Source of the DNA: Heterodera schachtii
Lineage: Eukaryota; Nematoda; Chromadorea; Rhabditida; Heteroderidae
DNA length: 64,000 nt
Assembly (NCBI GenBank): GCA_023374025.1
Contig: SIJG01000079.1
Coordinates: forward strand, 558,001-622,000
Reading direction: 5' to 3'
Shown here one piece after another: positions 53,005 to 64,000 of the stretch (the stretch's first letter is position 1; each line of letters opens with the position of its first letter). The notes beneath the pieces were generated by a model, which saw only the letters and a list, made by a program, of their open reading frames with translations, ran no database searches and had not been told where the DNA came from. Position numbers and translations under genes: made by a program.

Positions 53005-55187
53005 ATGGCTACCCTTCTCGGATATGCGGCTTCTGATGTGGAACAATTTTCGGTGAAGCTGTCAACTCCAAATTTGAACACCATCGCAATGGCATACCCA
53101 AAAGTTGAAGTGCCAAAATATTCGCGTGCCTCACTTTTGGCCGGCATTGTCCATTTTGGTGTTGGCAATTTCCACCGGAGCCATCAGGCAAAAATATGAA
53201 TAAATTAAAATATGTTTTTTAAATTATTTATATAGCAAACTATGGAATCAATTTTAAATATCATATGCTGCTGAAAATTTTTTCATAAAAAATTCCTAAA
53301 GGAAAGATTTAAGAATTTTGTCATTTTTCAGGCCGTTTTCCTCAGCGAACTGTTCAACATGGGCCAAGGCAATTGTTGCGGACGCAAAAGATCCAGGTAA
53401 ATATGTTCTAATTAATATTGTTTCATATTTTTTCATTTATCATTATTTATTTAATTATACAATTTTTTTCTAGGCTAAAAATAAAAGACTCAAAAAAGAT
53501 TGAGTGTCGGACTTTGAAAGTACTTATGGAAGTTAATGCTCTGAAATGGTTAAAATGGCGTTTAAATTGTACAGCATAAACATTCTCAAGAATTATAATT
53601 TTTTAATGCGAGAATTATTAATTCATTCAAAAGTATTTTAATTATTTTTAATAGCCAACCCTTGCACTGTGTTCGGACTAATTGTCACCGCGCTGATCCG
53701 TCGGCATGCAAACGGCACCGATCCGTTCACTGTGCTGTCATGTGACAACATAACAAAAAATGGTGAAATGGCACGAAACGCATGTGTTGGCACGGCACGG
53801 GCACTGGGATATCAGGTAAATAATTTAAAAAATAATTAAAATTTTTAATTTGAATACTTTCTAAGGAATTTGCCGATTGGATTGCCGAAAATGTAGCATT
53901 CCCGAACGGAATGGTTGATCGGATCACTCCGATGACCGGGGACATTGAACGAACGACGTGCCAACAAAACCATGGCATTGAGGACGGATGGCCCGTGTTC
54001 TGTGAAAACTACAAGCATTGGGTGTTGGAAGACAATTTTCCCGCCGGACGGCCAACACTTGAAAAGGTAAAAATTTAATATAAATTAAAATAATCAAAAA
54101 TTTGTTAAAATTTAATTTTTATCATTTTAATGGTATGTGACTTTAATAGAAAAGCCTTTCTTATAATAAAAATATTTATTAAAAAATTTTATAACTTATT
54201 TTTAAGGAATAAATTATTTTACGCGTTTAATCAATAATCAATTTAACTATTATGAGTTTAATAATTTTTAATTAGGTTGGTGTCCAATTTGTGCCCGACG
54301 TGACGCCCTATGAGATAATGAAGTTGCGCCTGCTGAACGGTGGCCATGCCGCAATTGCTTATCCGGCGGCACTGCTTGGCCTCAAATTTGCCCACAAGGC
54401 AATGCAAAACAATTTGATCAGCGCATATTTGCGCAAATTGCAGGTGACCAATTAATTAATTAATTACTTAAAAACTTATTTGAAATAACATTACATAAAT
54501 TATGCAGTATATTAAAATATGCCATGGTTGAATAGTCAATATTTTTAAATGGAATAAAATTTGACTATTAATGTTTTTTTATAATCCATTAACAAAAACT
54601 TAATAAAAATTAAAATTGGCAAAAAATTTGAAGACCGACGAAATTCTGCCTACCGTACCGCCGGTGGAAGGCATTGATTTGCACGACTACTGTAAACTGA
54701 TCCAACAAAGGTTTAGCAACCCAAAAATTGAAGACACAATCCAACGGCTGTGCTATGATGGCACAAATCGGCAGCCTAAATTTATTGTGCCGACAATTGA
54801 ACAGCGCATAAAAAGTGGCAAAAGCATTAACGGATTGGCATTGGTAAACATTTTCAAATTAAATCGAATTTAGTTTGGTAATTTTCAATAATTTTTGAAG
54901 CTTTTTTCCAAATTTTTCAGGTCAGCGCCCTGTGGTGCCTCTACTGTTTGGGCACGGATGAGAATGGCACGCCAATTGCGCCCAATGATCCGGCATGGGC
55001 ACAACTCAACGCCACCGCCAAAATGGCACGGGATAACGATGACCCATCAATTTGGCTGTCCATGAAGCACATTTATGGCAATTTGGTTGCTGAGTCGGAT
55101 GCTTTTCGGCAACAATTTGCCAAAACGCTGCGCCATTTGTGGGAGTTTGGCACTGAAAGTGCGTTAAAGCGCTATTTAGGAGAGTAA
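53005..55187 (+). CDS. long-chain mannitol/polyol dehydrogenase, seven exons, N-terminal domain probably broken
   Basis: Exons: 53005-53187, 53332-53396, 53655-53815, 53866-54066, 54276-54443, 54634-54843, 54921-55187. The family oxidises mannitol and related polyols to ketoses with NAD(P). Signatures include GIVHFGVGNFHRSHQ (nucleotide-binding start), DPFTVLSCDNITKNG, FPNGMVDRITPMTGD, GVQFVPDVTPYEIMKLRLLN then GGHAAIAY, and a C-terminal helical domain ending at a TAA at 55185-55187. The catalytic Lys, Asn and His are present in KLRLLNGGH (K+5 Asn, K+8 His), with the Glu three residues before the Lys and the Asn of SCDN. The start ATG lies in CCCATGG. Intron 1 has a GC donor. Exon 2 begins in frame (AVFLSELFNMG), but its second half matches the family one base out (IVADAKDPA, joining NPCTVFG of exon 3), and about 100 family residues between these blocks are missing. 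Strict splicing gives a premature stop in exon 3. Residues encoded by the listed exons total about 418 against about 480-490 in bacterial relatives. Likely a pseudogene or truncated gene. Confidence 0.85.
53188..53331 (+). other. intron 1 of the dehydrogenase gene, non-canonical GC-AG
   Basis: The exon reads CATCAG and continues GCAAAAATATG; no GT donor is available that keeps the family match. The acceptor TCATTTTTCAG ends at 53331, and the join HRSHQ-AVFLSEL fits the family. The same sequence is in the second copy at 62646-62789. Confidence 0.75.
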
Positions 55188-56359
55188 GGTTGATCAATTT
55201 ATGATTTATTTTTCACATTTTTCGAATTTTATATTTTCCATTTTCTTTTTTTATTTTACTTTGTATTTTGACATGTATAAAAGGATTAGCAATTTATATT
55301 TTACATTCAAATAATTAATGATTGGATTTCAATTATTTTTCTTACCGGGTGTGGACATTTTTTGGCACCAGTATTAAAAACCAGTAAAAAATATATATTT
55401 GGGTGATGCTAAAATTCTGTCATTGTGCCAAAAATTTTACTTCAAAAAATATTTCAATTCCATCAAACTATAACCCATCAAATATATGCTTTTTTTCTTT
55501 TGCTGAATCTCGCATTTAAAATTCATGCAAAAATTACAAAAATTGCATTTTTGGAAGTTGTTTAGAAAATCATTAAAATTCATATCCCAAGTTTTCTCGT
55601 TTGAATGGCCTATTCAAGAACAATTATTTGCTTCAGCAATTTTTTTCAAAATCCGTAAACATTCAATTCCACCTATGACCAAACTATTTCAACACTCTAA
55701 TAAATTGTTCATAAAATTAAATACTGCAGTTTCTTCATTCTTATAATAAACATCATCAGATGATTAATATAAAAAGGTTTAATTTACACTTCCATAATTA
55801 TTCAAAATTAAAATTTATTAAACTTTTTTTTATTTGTTTATTTAACTCAGTTTAAATTAGCAGGATTCATAATAATTGTAAAATTTTCAATCATTTTTCT
55901 TTTGTTTTACTATATTCTATCTTTTATCTACAGAACATTTTAAAAATAAAATAATGGATTAATAATCTAAATCTTAAAGAATTTGTAATTTTCAATATAT
56001 TTGATGGATTTTATAAATTTTCATTCAATTTACACTAATAATTTTATAAAATTATCACATAATTCATAATGTTAAACAGTATGCTAAATAATTTTTACAA
56101 TTTGATTGCCCCGTTTGCTCCGTATATAATAAATTTGGCTGTATTTTATTCTGATTTATTGATATTTTTTATTGGATTGTAAAACGACCCGAGATGATTC
56201 AAGATTATTAGAAGATTATTAAATAATGAAAAATAAAATGGTTGCTAAAAAATGATAAAATGTATATTACTAATAATATTTACAATTTGATGGCCCTGTT
56301 TGCTCCGTATATATTTATAGGAATTTTCTTATTTTTTTCGATTTATCTAATATTTCTTT
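55188..56359. other. intergenic region between two convergent genes
   Basis: The dehydrogenase and the secreted-protein gene point towards each other across 1.17 kb. No canonical AATAAA signal stands out close to either stop. The 73-aa frame at 55525-55746 is not supported. A local duplication lies at 56094-56313. Confidence 0.5.
56094..56313 (+). repeat. local direct repeat (56094-56128 and 56279-56313)
   Basis: Two 35-bp segments, 185 bp apart, share TTTACAATTTGAT and TTTGCTCCGTATATA, differing at two positions (TTGCCCC against TGGCCCT). They lie just downstream of the stop of the minus-strand gene. Confidence 0.75.
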
Positions 56360-57192
56360 CTAGTTCATCTCCGGCTGTTCTTCCTCTGCCATGCCATTGC
56401 CTTCTTCACCGTCCATGGCATCATCTTCAAGCTGTTCATCCTGTGCCAAATCCGTCTGTTCCTCTTCTGCCATCTCTTCTCCGGCATCCATTTCTTGGTT
56501 GTTGACTGACTCCTCGTCTCCATCCTGTTCAGCTACAACTTGTGCACTGGTCGGCTCTTCAGTCTCTATTGACTCAGCCTTTGGCTTGGCTTAAATGGCT
56601 AAATTGGCACAATGCCATTTATTATGTTAGAATTACCTGCTGCTGGTGCCTTTTTGTCCTTTGCTTTGTCTAAATTTAATTTTTTAAATTAAATTATTTT
56701 CAAATATTACCTTTCTTAGCAGCATCTTTCCCTTTTCCTGCCTTCTTTGCAGGCTTTTCTTTCTTGTCTAAATTTTGAAAAAATTTCTATAAAATCTTTT
56801 CAAATTCCAACTAACCCTTTTTCCCTTTTCCGTCCTTTTTGCCCGCTTTTTTGGCATCCTTTTTGCCACCTTATTAATTTAAATTATTATTTGATTTATT
56901 CAAATATATTTAAATTCATTACCTTTTGCAGCTTTTCCTTTTGCTGGGCTGGCACCTTTTGGCGAAGCTTTTCCTTTGGCAGGCGATGCAACAGCTCCTT
57001 AATTTTTAATTATATTATTTTTTTTAATATTATAGGTATTCACCTTTTTTACCGTCCTTTTTCACTGCTTTTGAGTTAGCTAAAAATTGAAAAATAATTA
57101 TTATTTTTATTTTTATAATGATATTTATTACCAGTCTCCAAAAGAACAGCCATTACCAGGCAAACCATGGCCAGGAAGAGAACGGCACGCAT
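56360..57192 (-). CDS. predicted secreted protein with Lys/Ala/Gly-rich middle and acidic C-terminus, seven exons
   Basis: Exons on the minus strand: 57192-57132, 57079-57044, 56997-56923, 56869-56816, 56767-56711, 56669-56637, 56589-56360; total 546 nt, 181 residues, TAG at 56362-56360. The N-terminus MRAVLFLAMVCLVMAVLLET is a clear signal peptide. Exons 2-6 encode basic, histone-H1-tail-like segments (ANSKAVKKDGKK; SPAKGKASPKGASPAKGKAA; GGKKDAKKAGKKDGKGKK; DKKEKPAKKAGKGKDAAKK; DKAKDKKAPAA). Exon 7 is acidic (QDGDEESVNNQEMDAGEEMA). All six introns are in phase 1, and exons 2-6 are multiples of three, so any could be skipped or duplicated without a frameshift. Every join gives GT-AG. Small secreted Lys-rich/acidic proteins occur among plant-parasitic nematode effectors, but this family is not recognised; a secretory or chromatin-like role is only inference. 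Plus-strand frames at 56242-56594 and 56747-57079 are antisense shadows. Confidence 0.8.
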
Positions 57193-57272
57193 TTTTATTA
57201 AATTTTTATTTAAATTATTAGTAATTATTATTTTAAAAAATCGAAATTATGTTTATGTGTATTCATTTTATT

Positions 57273-57281
57273 GCTTTTATA
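57273..57281 (-). promoter_or_regulatory. TATA box of the secreted-protein gene
   Basis: The minus strand reads AATATAAAAGC about 81 bp upstream of the ATG at 57192. This would place transcription start about 50 bp before the ATG, leaving a short AT-rich leader. It is the only TATAAAA match close to the start. Confidence 0.45.
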
Positions 57282-59116
57282 TTCCTCTATAATTCACAGA
57301 CCGGAAAAGATGCCAACGAAATTAATCTGCTTAATCTAAGCTTCCTTTAATTACATCATCATCTTTTGCCAATCATTTCCTTTTTGTTATGCGTTTTAAA
57401 TTTAAAAAATATTTTTATTGATGTTGATTAATAAAAATTAATTTCCATTAATTTGCCACTTTAATTAATTTTGATTTGGAAATAGAAAATAATGGATGGA
57501 ATTGAATGGATTTGCCTTCACAAATTTGAATAATTTTTAACTGTTTATGAGTAGGGACGGATTTTTAGTTTTTACTTATTTTTTCTGCGGCTTTAACACC
57601 GATGAATTGTTTTTTTAACTACTTTTTTTAAATATAGCATAAAAATTCACAAATTTTCCCTTTTTTGTTGAAAATAAATTTGGCAACTTATGAAATGTAT
57701 TTTTAGTTTTATCTGTGATTATCGATACATAGTTTTTGTCTCCCTTTGTTTATTAAATAATAATTATATAAAAATATCTTAATTTTTGAATCTGTCTGTC
57801 TTATCTTTTTAATTAATAATTTTGCTACGAACATATTAATGTTTGAATTTTCAAATATAAAATATATATTTATTTTGCTAAAGATAAGAAGATTGAAATT
57901 TTTATTTTCATTATTATTTATTTTACCATTATTTGGCTTTTTATTTAGTTTTTATGTTTAATTTTTCTTGTACTGCCTTTCTTCATGGTTTGCTGGTTAG
58001 CCAACTTTTGCAGATCGACTTTTGCGCAACGAAATTTGTGGAACACTATTTCTGGGTTGATTGTCTAAAAAACGAAAAAAAAAAATTTTTTTTTTTCAAG
58101 AATTGATGTTAAAAATTAATTTTATTAGTTTTTCTGAGTTAAATATTTAAGGCAAACGAAAAATTGAAAAAAAAATCAGAAGAATTTTTCCCGAAATTTC
58201 GTATTTCAAATCCACTTCAGGTGCTAAAGTTTTTGTCACTTCATAGCACAATTAAGGAGTGATCAGCTTAAAAAAGTATGCAAAAGTATAATAAATATCA
58301 GCTAAAAGCTCATTTCAGCCAAGGCTCATTAAGTCAAATTTTGGGAGTATTGAAAAAATTTTTCGTTTTATCTTTTTCCCCTAATTTTAATAGGTATTAT
58401 TTTGGAAATTTTTATTTTATTCATCTTATTTTTTTAATAATAGGTAATTTTTTTTAATTCTTAAAATTCATAATGAACTATCCTAATATTTAGAAATATT
58501 TCGTTTATTACGGCTTGTGACCTGAAAAATGAAATATTTTTGAATTTAAATCAGGTCGTCCACACCTATTTAAACACTAATTTTTTTTTGGTATTTATTT
58601 TGCGGGTTTAAGCACCTAAAATCCAGGCTCAACTGATTTGGTTAAATTTTTTAATATGGATATTTTTTACCTTAATATTTTTCTAAATTGGGTATTTTGT
58701 TCATTACATGTTTATCTGTTCTTTTAATTTATTATTTATAAATTTTACAAGTTTTCCCTTTTTATTAAGAAATACCTATTTTTTTACTGTAATATTATAG
58801 TTATTTTAGTAAATATTGTACCATTTTTTTGTATAAATGCATATTTATTTTTTAGTTGTTATTTAAAAATTCTTTTTTAATTTATCGAATTTTGTCCATG
58901 TTTTTATTTTGTAAATTCTTAATGACATTTATTCTCCTATTTTTCCTGTTTACTTTTAAAAGTGGATTTATTAATTAACAATCTGTAATAATTTCTTGCA
59001 ATGTATTCCGTCAATAAATTGATGGGTTTTTATTTTTTATTTACTTGATTCCCTGTTATCATTCAGCTGTTCCTTTGCTTCATCCTCACTTCTTTTTTTG
59101 TTTAAAACTCACATAA
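57282..59116. other. upstream region of the secreted-protein gene to the duplication junction
   Basis: No exons are supported. The region holds a less AT-rich patch at 57985-58060, a homopolymer A/T block at 58073-58098, and another mixed patch at 58195-58340. The right end, 59116/59117, is the junction where the second copy of the duplicated unit begins. Confidence 0.45.
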
Positions 59117-62100
59117 GAAATTGTTATTAGGTGCATTTTTATTGTAGGAGCCAAATTTATATTTTCGTTAAAATTATACAAATTATTTCTGAATATAGCT
59201 AGTTGTGAGTTTTAAGAGCCTTTTTCATTTACAAATTCATAATGCGAATTTTTATTATTTAATTAATTAAATAATCATTTTTATTGAACTACGAATATTG
59301 TTCTAAGGATTTTTAATTTATATTTAATCATGCTCACTATAAATTTGTTCGTTGTTAAATTTTCAAAATTTTTAATTTTTTCTAAAAAATATTTTTAAAC
59401 TAAATATTTACAATATTTGCGTTTTAATAAATTTCTATGTCTATCACTTCTATTTTTTTAGAATCTATTTTACACTCGTTAAATTGCTATTATTTTTTTT
59501 TATTTCTACTTAGGTTAAAGGTGTTCAATATCTAAACTTAGTTTTTTCTATTATGAATTTTATGCAATTTCTGGAACGGCGACCTAATTATTTTTTTTTA
59601 TTATAATATAGTATTTCTATTTATTCTGTTATATTTTGCTTTTATTATCCTATAATCATGGCAAGAATTGACGCCTGGCTCTGAATCGTTTGAGCATTTT
59701 TTTGGGATGCCTTAAAGATTTTATTTTCCTGCTTTTTATTAGTAGATTAAAGTAATTTTAATAATCTTCTTAAATTTAGCGTTTTTAATATACTATAAAA
59801 AACATATAATATTTTTGACAAATTAACATAACATTATTTTTTTAGATTACTTTATAGTATGAAATAATTTTTTAATGATTTTAATCATTTTTTTCTCATG
59901 CGTGAGCCTTTTAGAGATGTTCCATTTACGCAGAGTCATTAACTGAAGTTTTTCTTTATTTATTTATTTTTTTTGATAACTTCTCTAGTAATTCATAATA
60001 AGTTAATAAATCAGCCAATATTTAAAAATGAGTTTTCTTTTTAAAATTATTTTTACGGTTTTTAATTATTTTGACATATTAAAGGAAATTTACTTCTGTT
60101 TACATATTTTATGCTGACAAATGAATACATATTTATTTACTAGAGTGTATTTAGTGAGTTTGGTCGTTTATTATGCAAGTTGACCATATTTAATCAATTA
60201 TTATCTATATCAATTTCTGATGTATCAATAATTTTTTTAAATTTATAATTTATTTGTTCATTTTTAAATCATTGATTTATTTTTGAATAGTTCATTTATA
60301 AATATTTACAATTCTACTTTTTTATTTGTTTAATTATTGTATTGCTAACACACAAGCACTACTAAATATTGACATAAAATATGGACTAAAAAGCTCAAAA
60401 ATGCCCAAATATGGACCAAAATATGGACCAAAAACGGCAAAAATATATGTTTTAAACCCTCAAAAATATCCAAAAAAAGTTTATATATTAATATTTGCTT
60501 AAATAAACTTAAAAAAACAATAAAGAAGGAAAAATGGATTTAAAATTAAAAATGCAAATTTTTTTGTCGAATTTTATTCTAAAATATATGAAAATGCATT
60601 TTTTATGTAGGTTTAAATTATTATGTAATTGACCCCCGCCAATTCTGCATAAAACCAATTTGCGTTTATATTTTAAATCTGGTTTGATTTAAATTTACAT
60701 TAATACATTTTTTCAAAATATAATTTTTTAACATTTACTGCTAAATTTCATATTTTTCAAAAATTTTTAGCTTTAATTAAATGTTACATATTCTTTTATT
60801 TTAAATTAAACCTTATTTAGTAGACATTTTAAAGATTATGTTATTGATTTTTTTTAAAGCTTTCAACATTGTTTTTTATAGAATAAATAGTCAACTAATG
60901 GTTGTTTGCTTCTTGTTGCAGCTCAAATCGCTGAACATTTTCCAAGTGTTTAATTTCATAAACAATATTTTCTTATTACATTCGCGACATTGGTTAAATG
61001 TAAAATTAATTAAAATCTAACAATCTTTGATGAACACGTTTCGCTTTTTTCCAAATCTGATTATGTGCATTAATTTTTATATTTAGAAAAATAAATAATT
61101 GCAAAATTTTTTATAATATTTTAATTTATAAATAAATACCTCTGCGTTGGCATTTATTTTTAGATATTAAAGATGAACCTTAATTAAAATTAAAATTTAG
61201 GTTATAAATTTTTTAAAATTGATTTGTTTAGTTTTCAGCAATTAAAAAAATTCATATACTTCTTTCCATTTCTATTAATTTAATTTATTTACTTTTTCTT
61301 AAAAATTTTTTAATACATTTTTTGAGGGTTTATAATAATATGATTGCTTTCATTTTCTTAAATGAGTTTTCTAAAGAGTCCAAATATCTTTGGCCTTTGT
61401 TAATCCTTCTTTCCGGCTTATAGCTTCCTTCCGTACGCAGATTTGCGTTTTGCTTTATCACTTGTAATATTTTTTTAAAAGCAAAAATTGAACTGTAAAA
61501 ATAACACTACTAAAATTGGCAATAAATTTATGAACTAACGAATCTTTTACATTCTTTCCCCACCTCCCCACAATAAAATTCATTTAAATTTATATTAATC
61601 ATGATTTATTTTTTAATTAAAATTTTTCACGATTTAAAAACCAAAATTGTCTAAATATTCGCTTTCCATGCAAATGATAATTACTTACAAAGTGGTGGGT
61701 ATCAATCTTTAAAAATCATTTAATGATCCTCTTTTCTGCAAAAATAATAATTTTCGTCTGACCATTCGTTGTCCGTCAGATGACACTCGCTGATAAAATG
61801 GCGTTGATAATTAATTACAATGATAATTAATTAATGATCAACAGGAGGAAATTTTATATATATTTTAAGGCAACATTTAATTGCAGTGCAAATGGACAAA
61901 TAACATTATATTTTCAAAGAAAATGTTTTATTTTAAATTCAAATAGTTTTCCTAACATTAATTCATCAAATTCTGAGATATTAATGAGCTTATTATTTCC
62001 ATTTTTAAATTATTTTCAAAGCTTTTTAAACTAAAAATTTATTATTTTTTTTAAATATATCTCTTTTATTCGATATTTTCCAATTTTTTTGAATGGGATG

Positions 62101-64000
62101 ATCAAAGATTAGTTCTTTTAAATTTTACTGAAAATAACTGCGCGCTTGGTTAATTTATATTTATTGAACAAACATTTTTCACAGCACTCAAAGAAGCAAT
62201 AGAAGCAAAATAATTAATTCTAAATTTAAAATTTATTATATTTAAGAAAAACATGCTTTTAAAAGGAATTTTTATTTAAAATCCCTGCAAAGATTTTTAA
62301 ATTTATCACAATTTCCAAAAATAAAATAATACAAACATATTTTCAGTTTAATATTATAAAAAAAAGTTAATGTTTCTCGGTGTCCTAAATGAATAGAGAT
62401 GATTAATTAATTAAATAATTTTAGCTATAATAAATTCACTAATCATTTTTTGAACTCCTCCCATGGCTACCCTTCTCGGATATGCGGCTTCTGATGTGGA
62501 ACAATTTTCGGTGAAGCTGTCAACTCCAAATTTGAACACCATCGCAATGGCATACCCAAAAGTTGAAGTGCCAAAATATTCGCGTGCCTCACTTTTGGCC
62601 GGCATTGTCCATTTTGGTGTTGGCAATTTCCACCGGAGCCATCAGGCAAAAATATGAATAAATTAAAATATGTTTTTTAAATTATTTATATAGCAAACTA
62701 TGGAATCAATTTTAAATATCATATGCTGCTGAAAATTTTTTCATAAAAAATTCCTAAAGGAAAGATTTAAGAATTTTGTCATTTTTCAGGCCGTTTTCCT
62801 CAGCGAACTGTTCAACATGGGCCAAGGCAATTGTTGCGGACGCAAAAGATCCAGGTAAATATGTTCTAATTAATATTGTTTCATATTTTTTCATTTATCA
62901 TTATTTATTTAATTATACAATTTTTTTCTAGGCTAAAAATAAAAGACTCAAAAAAGATTGAGTGTCGGACTTTGAAAGTACTTATGGAAGTTAATGCTCT
63001 GAAATGGTTAAAATGGCGTTTAAATTGTACAGCATAAACATTCTCAAGAATTATAATTTTTTAATGCGAGAATTATTAATTCATTCAAAAGTATTTTAAT
63101 TATTTTTAATAGCCAACCCTTGCACTGTGTTCGGACTAATTGTCACCGCGCTGATCCGTCGGCATGCAAACGGCACCGATCCGTTCACTGTGCTGTCATG
63201 TGACAACATAACAAAAAATGGTGAAATGGCACGAAACGCATGTGTTGGCACGGCACGGGCACTGGGATATCAGGTAAATAATTTAAAAAATAATTAAAAT
63301 TTTTAATTTGAATACTTTCTAAGGAATTTGCCGATTGGATTGCCGAAAATGTAGCATTCCCGAACGGAATGGTTGATCGGATCACTCCGATGACCGGGGA
63401 CATTGAACGAACGACGTGCCAACAAAACCATGGCATTGAGGACGGATGGCCCGTGTTCTGTGAAAACTACAAGCATTGGGTGTTGGAAGACAATTTTCCC
63501 GCCGGACGGCCAACACTTGAAAAGGTAAAAATTTAATATAAATTAAAATAATCAAAAATTTGTTAAAATTTAATTTTTATCATTTTAATGGTATGTGACT
63601 TTAATAGAAAAGCCTTTCTTATAATAAAAATATTTATTAAAAAATTTTATAACTTATTTTTAAGGAATAAATTATTTTACGCGTTTAATCAATAATCAAT
63701 TTAACTATTATGAGTTTAATAATTTTTAATTAGGTTGGTGTCCAATTTGTGCCCGACGTGACGCCCTATGAGATAATGAAGTTGCGCCTGCTGAACGGTG
63801 GCCATGCCGCAATTGCTTATCCGGCGGCACTGCTTGGCCTCAAATTTGCCCACAAGGCAATGCAAAACAATTTGATCAGCGCATATTTGCGCAAATTGCA
63901 GGTGACCAATTAATTAATTAATTACTTAAAAACTTATTTGAAATAACATTACATAAATTATGCAGTATATTAAAATATGCCATGGTTGAATAGTCAATAT
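59117..64000 (+). repeat. segmental duplication, second copy (runs off window)
   Basis: Matches 49659-54542 at a constant offset of 9458 bp with no indels that I can see. Because the copy starts exactly where the intervening DNA ends, the simplest history is a head-to-tail duplication of 49659-59116. The minus-strand secreted-protein gene would then also be duplicated beyond the window. Confidence 0.95.
62463..64000 (+). CDS. second copy of the mannitol/polyol dehydrogenase gene, partial
   Basis: Exons corresponding to the first copy: 62463-62645, 62790-62854, 63113-63273, 63324-63524, 63734-63901; exons 6 and 7 fall outside the window. The exons look identical to the first copy. They include the GC donor of intron 1 and the frame conflict within exon 2, so both copies carry the same defect. 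The catalytic KLRLLNGGH motif is present in exon 5. The window ends in intron 5. Confidence 0.85.

Larger units (their letters stand above)
49659..54542 (+). repeat. segmental duplication, first copy (visible overlap with second copy)
   Basis: Every position from 49659 to 54542 recurs 9458 bp downstream in the same orientation, and the second copy ends only because the window ends. The left border is sharp: GAAATTGTTATTAGGTGC is preceded by TATTATTT here and by ACTCACATAA at 59117. The copies look identical except for a cluster of about 14 substitutions at 51151-51518. Confidence 0.95.

Noticed and set aside
52953..53191. Minus-strand frames of 60-71 codons overlapping dehydrogenase exon 1, and the frame at 53727-53978 (with repeats at 62411-62649 and 63185-63436)
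   Set aside because: Shadows of dehydrogenase exons 1, 3 and 4 in the opposite strand.
56242..57079. Plus-strand open frames of 67-110 codons
   Set aside because: They are antisense to the exons and introns of the well-supported minus-strand secreted-protein gene.

Overview
The window is eukaryotic DNA, roughly four-fifths A+T by eye. Genes are split by short AT-rich introns with TTTTCAG/TTTTAG-type acceptors, and there is no sign of operons with ribosome binding sites, rRNA, tRNA or CRISPR. The extreme A+T content, short introns, a small secreted Lys/Ala/Gly-rich protein, and a bacterial/fungal-type mannitol dehydrogenase carrying introns fit an AT-rich nematode, possibly a root-knot-type plant parasite. 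This is inference; nothing in the window names the species.

Layout. 1-370 (minus strand) is the cut-off end of a coding exon for a hydrophilic protein. It contains a 33-bp tandem repeat that stays in frame as an 11-residue repeat. About 0.4-49.6 kb is a very AT-rich, gene-poor stretch. It holds a 191-bp MITE-like element (3617-3807), several short tandem or dispersed repeats, a three-member dispersed repeat family (34.55-36.03, 40.94-41.67 and 46.18-46.33 kb), a G/C-rich degenerate repeat (38.83-38.95 kb), and a number of short exon-like islands. The largest structure is an imperfect inverted repeat at 22.75-29.82 kb, with arms of about 3 kb around a 0.3-kb spacer; the two arms differ by indels.

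49.66-64.0 kb is the gene-bearing part. From 49659 the sequence is repeated from 59117 with a constant offset of 9458 bp and the same orientation, as expected for a tandem duplication of the unit 49659-59116; the second copy runs off the window. The unit carries a seven-exon polyol/mannitol dehydrogenase gene (53005-55187, plus strand). On the minus strand it carries a seven-exon gene (57192-56360) for a 181-residue predicted secreted protein with a Lys-rich middle and an acidic tail; all six of its introns are in phase 1.

The dehydrogenase has an intact C-terminal catalytic half, including the K-N-H catalytic motif. Its second exon joins two parts of the family alignment in different frames, so about 100 residues of the NAD-binding domain appear to be deleted out of frame. 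The same lesion is in both copies, so it predates the duplication or is a shared assembly feature. The two genes show no obvious functional link.
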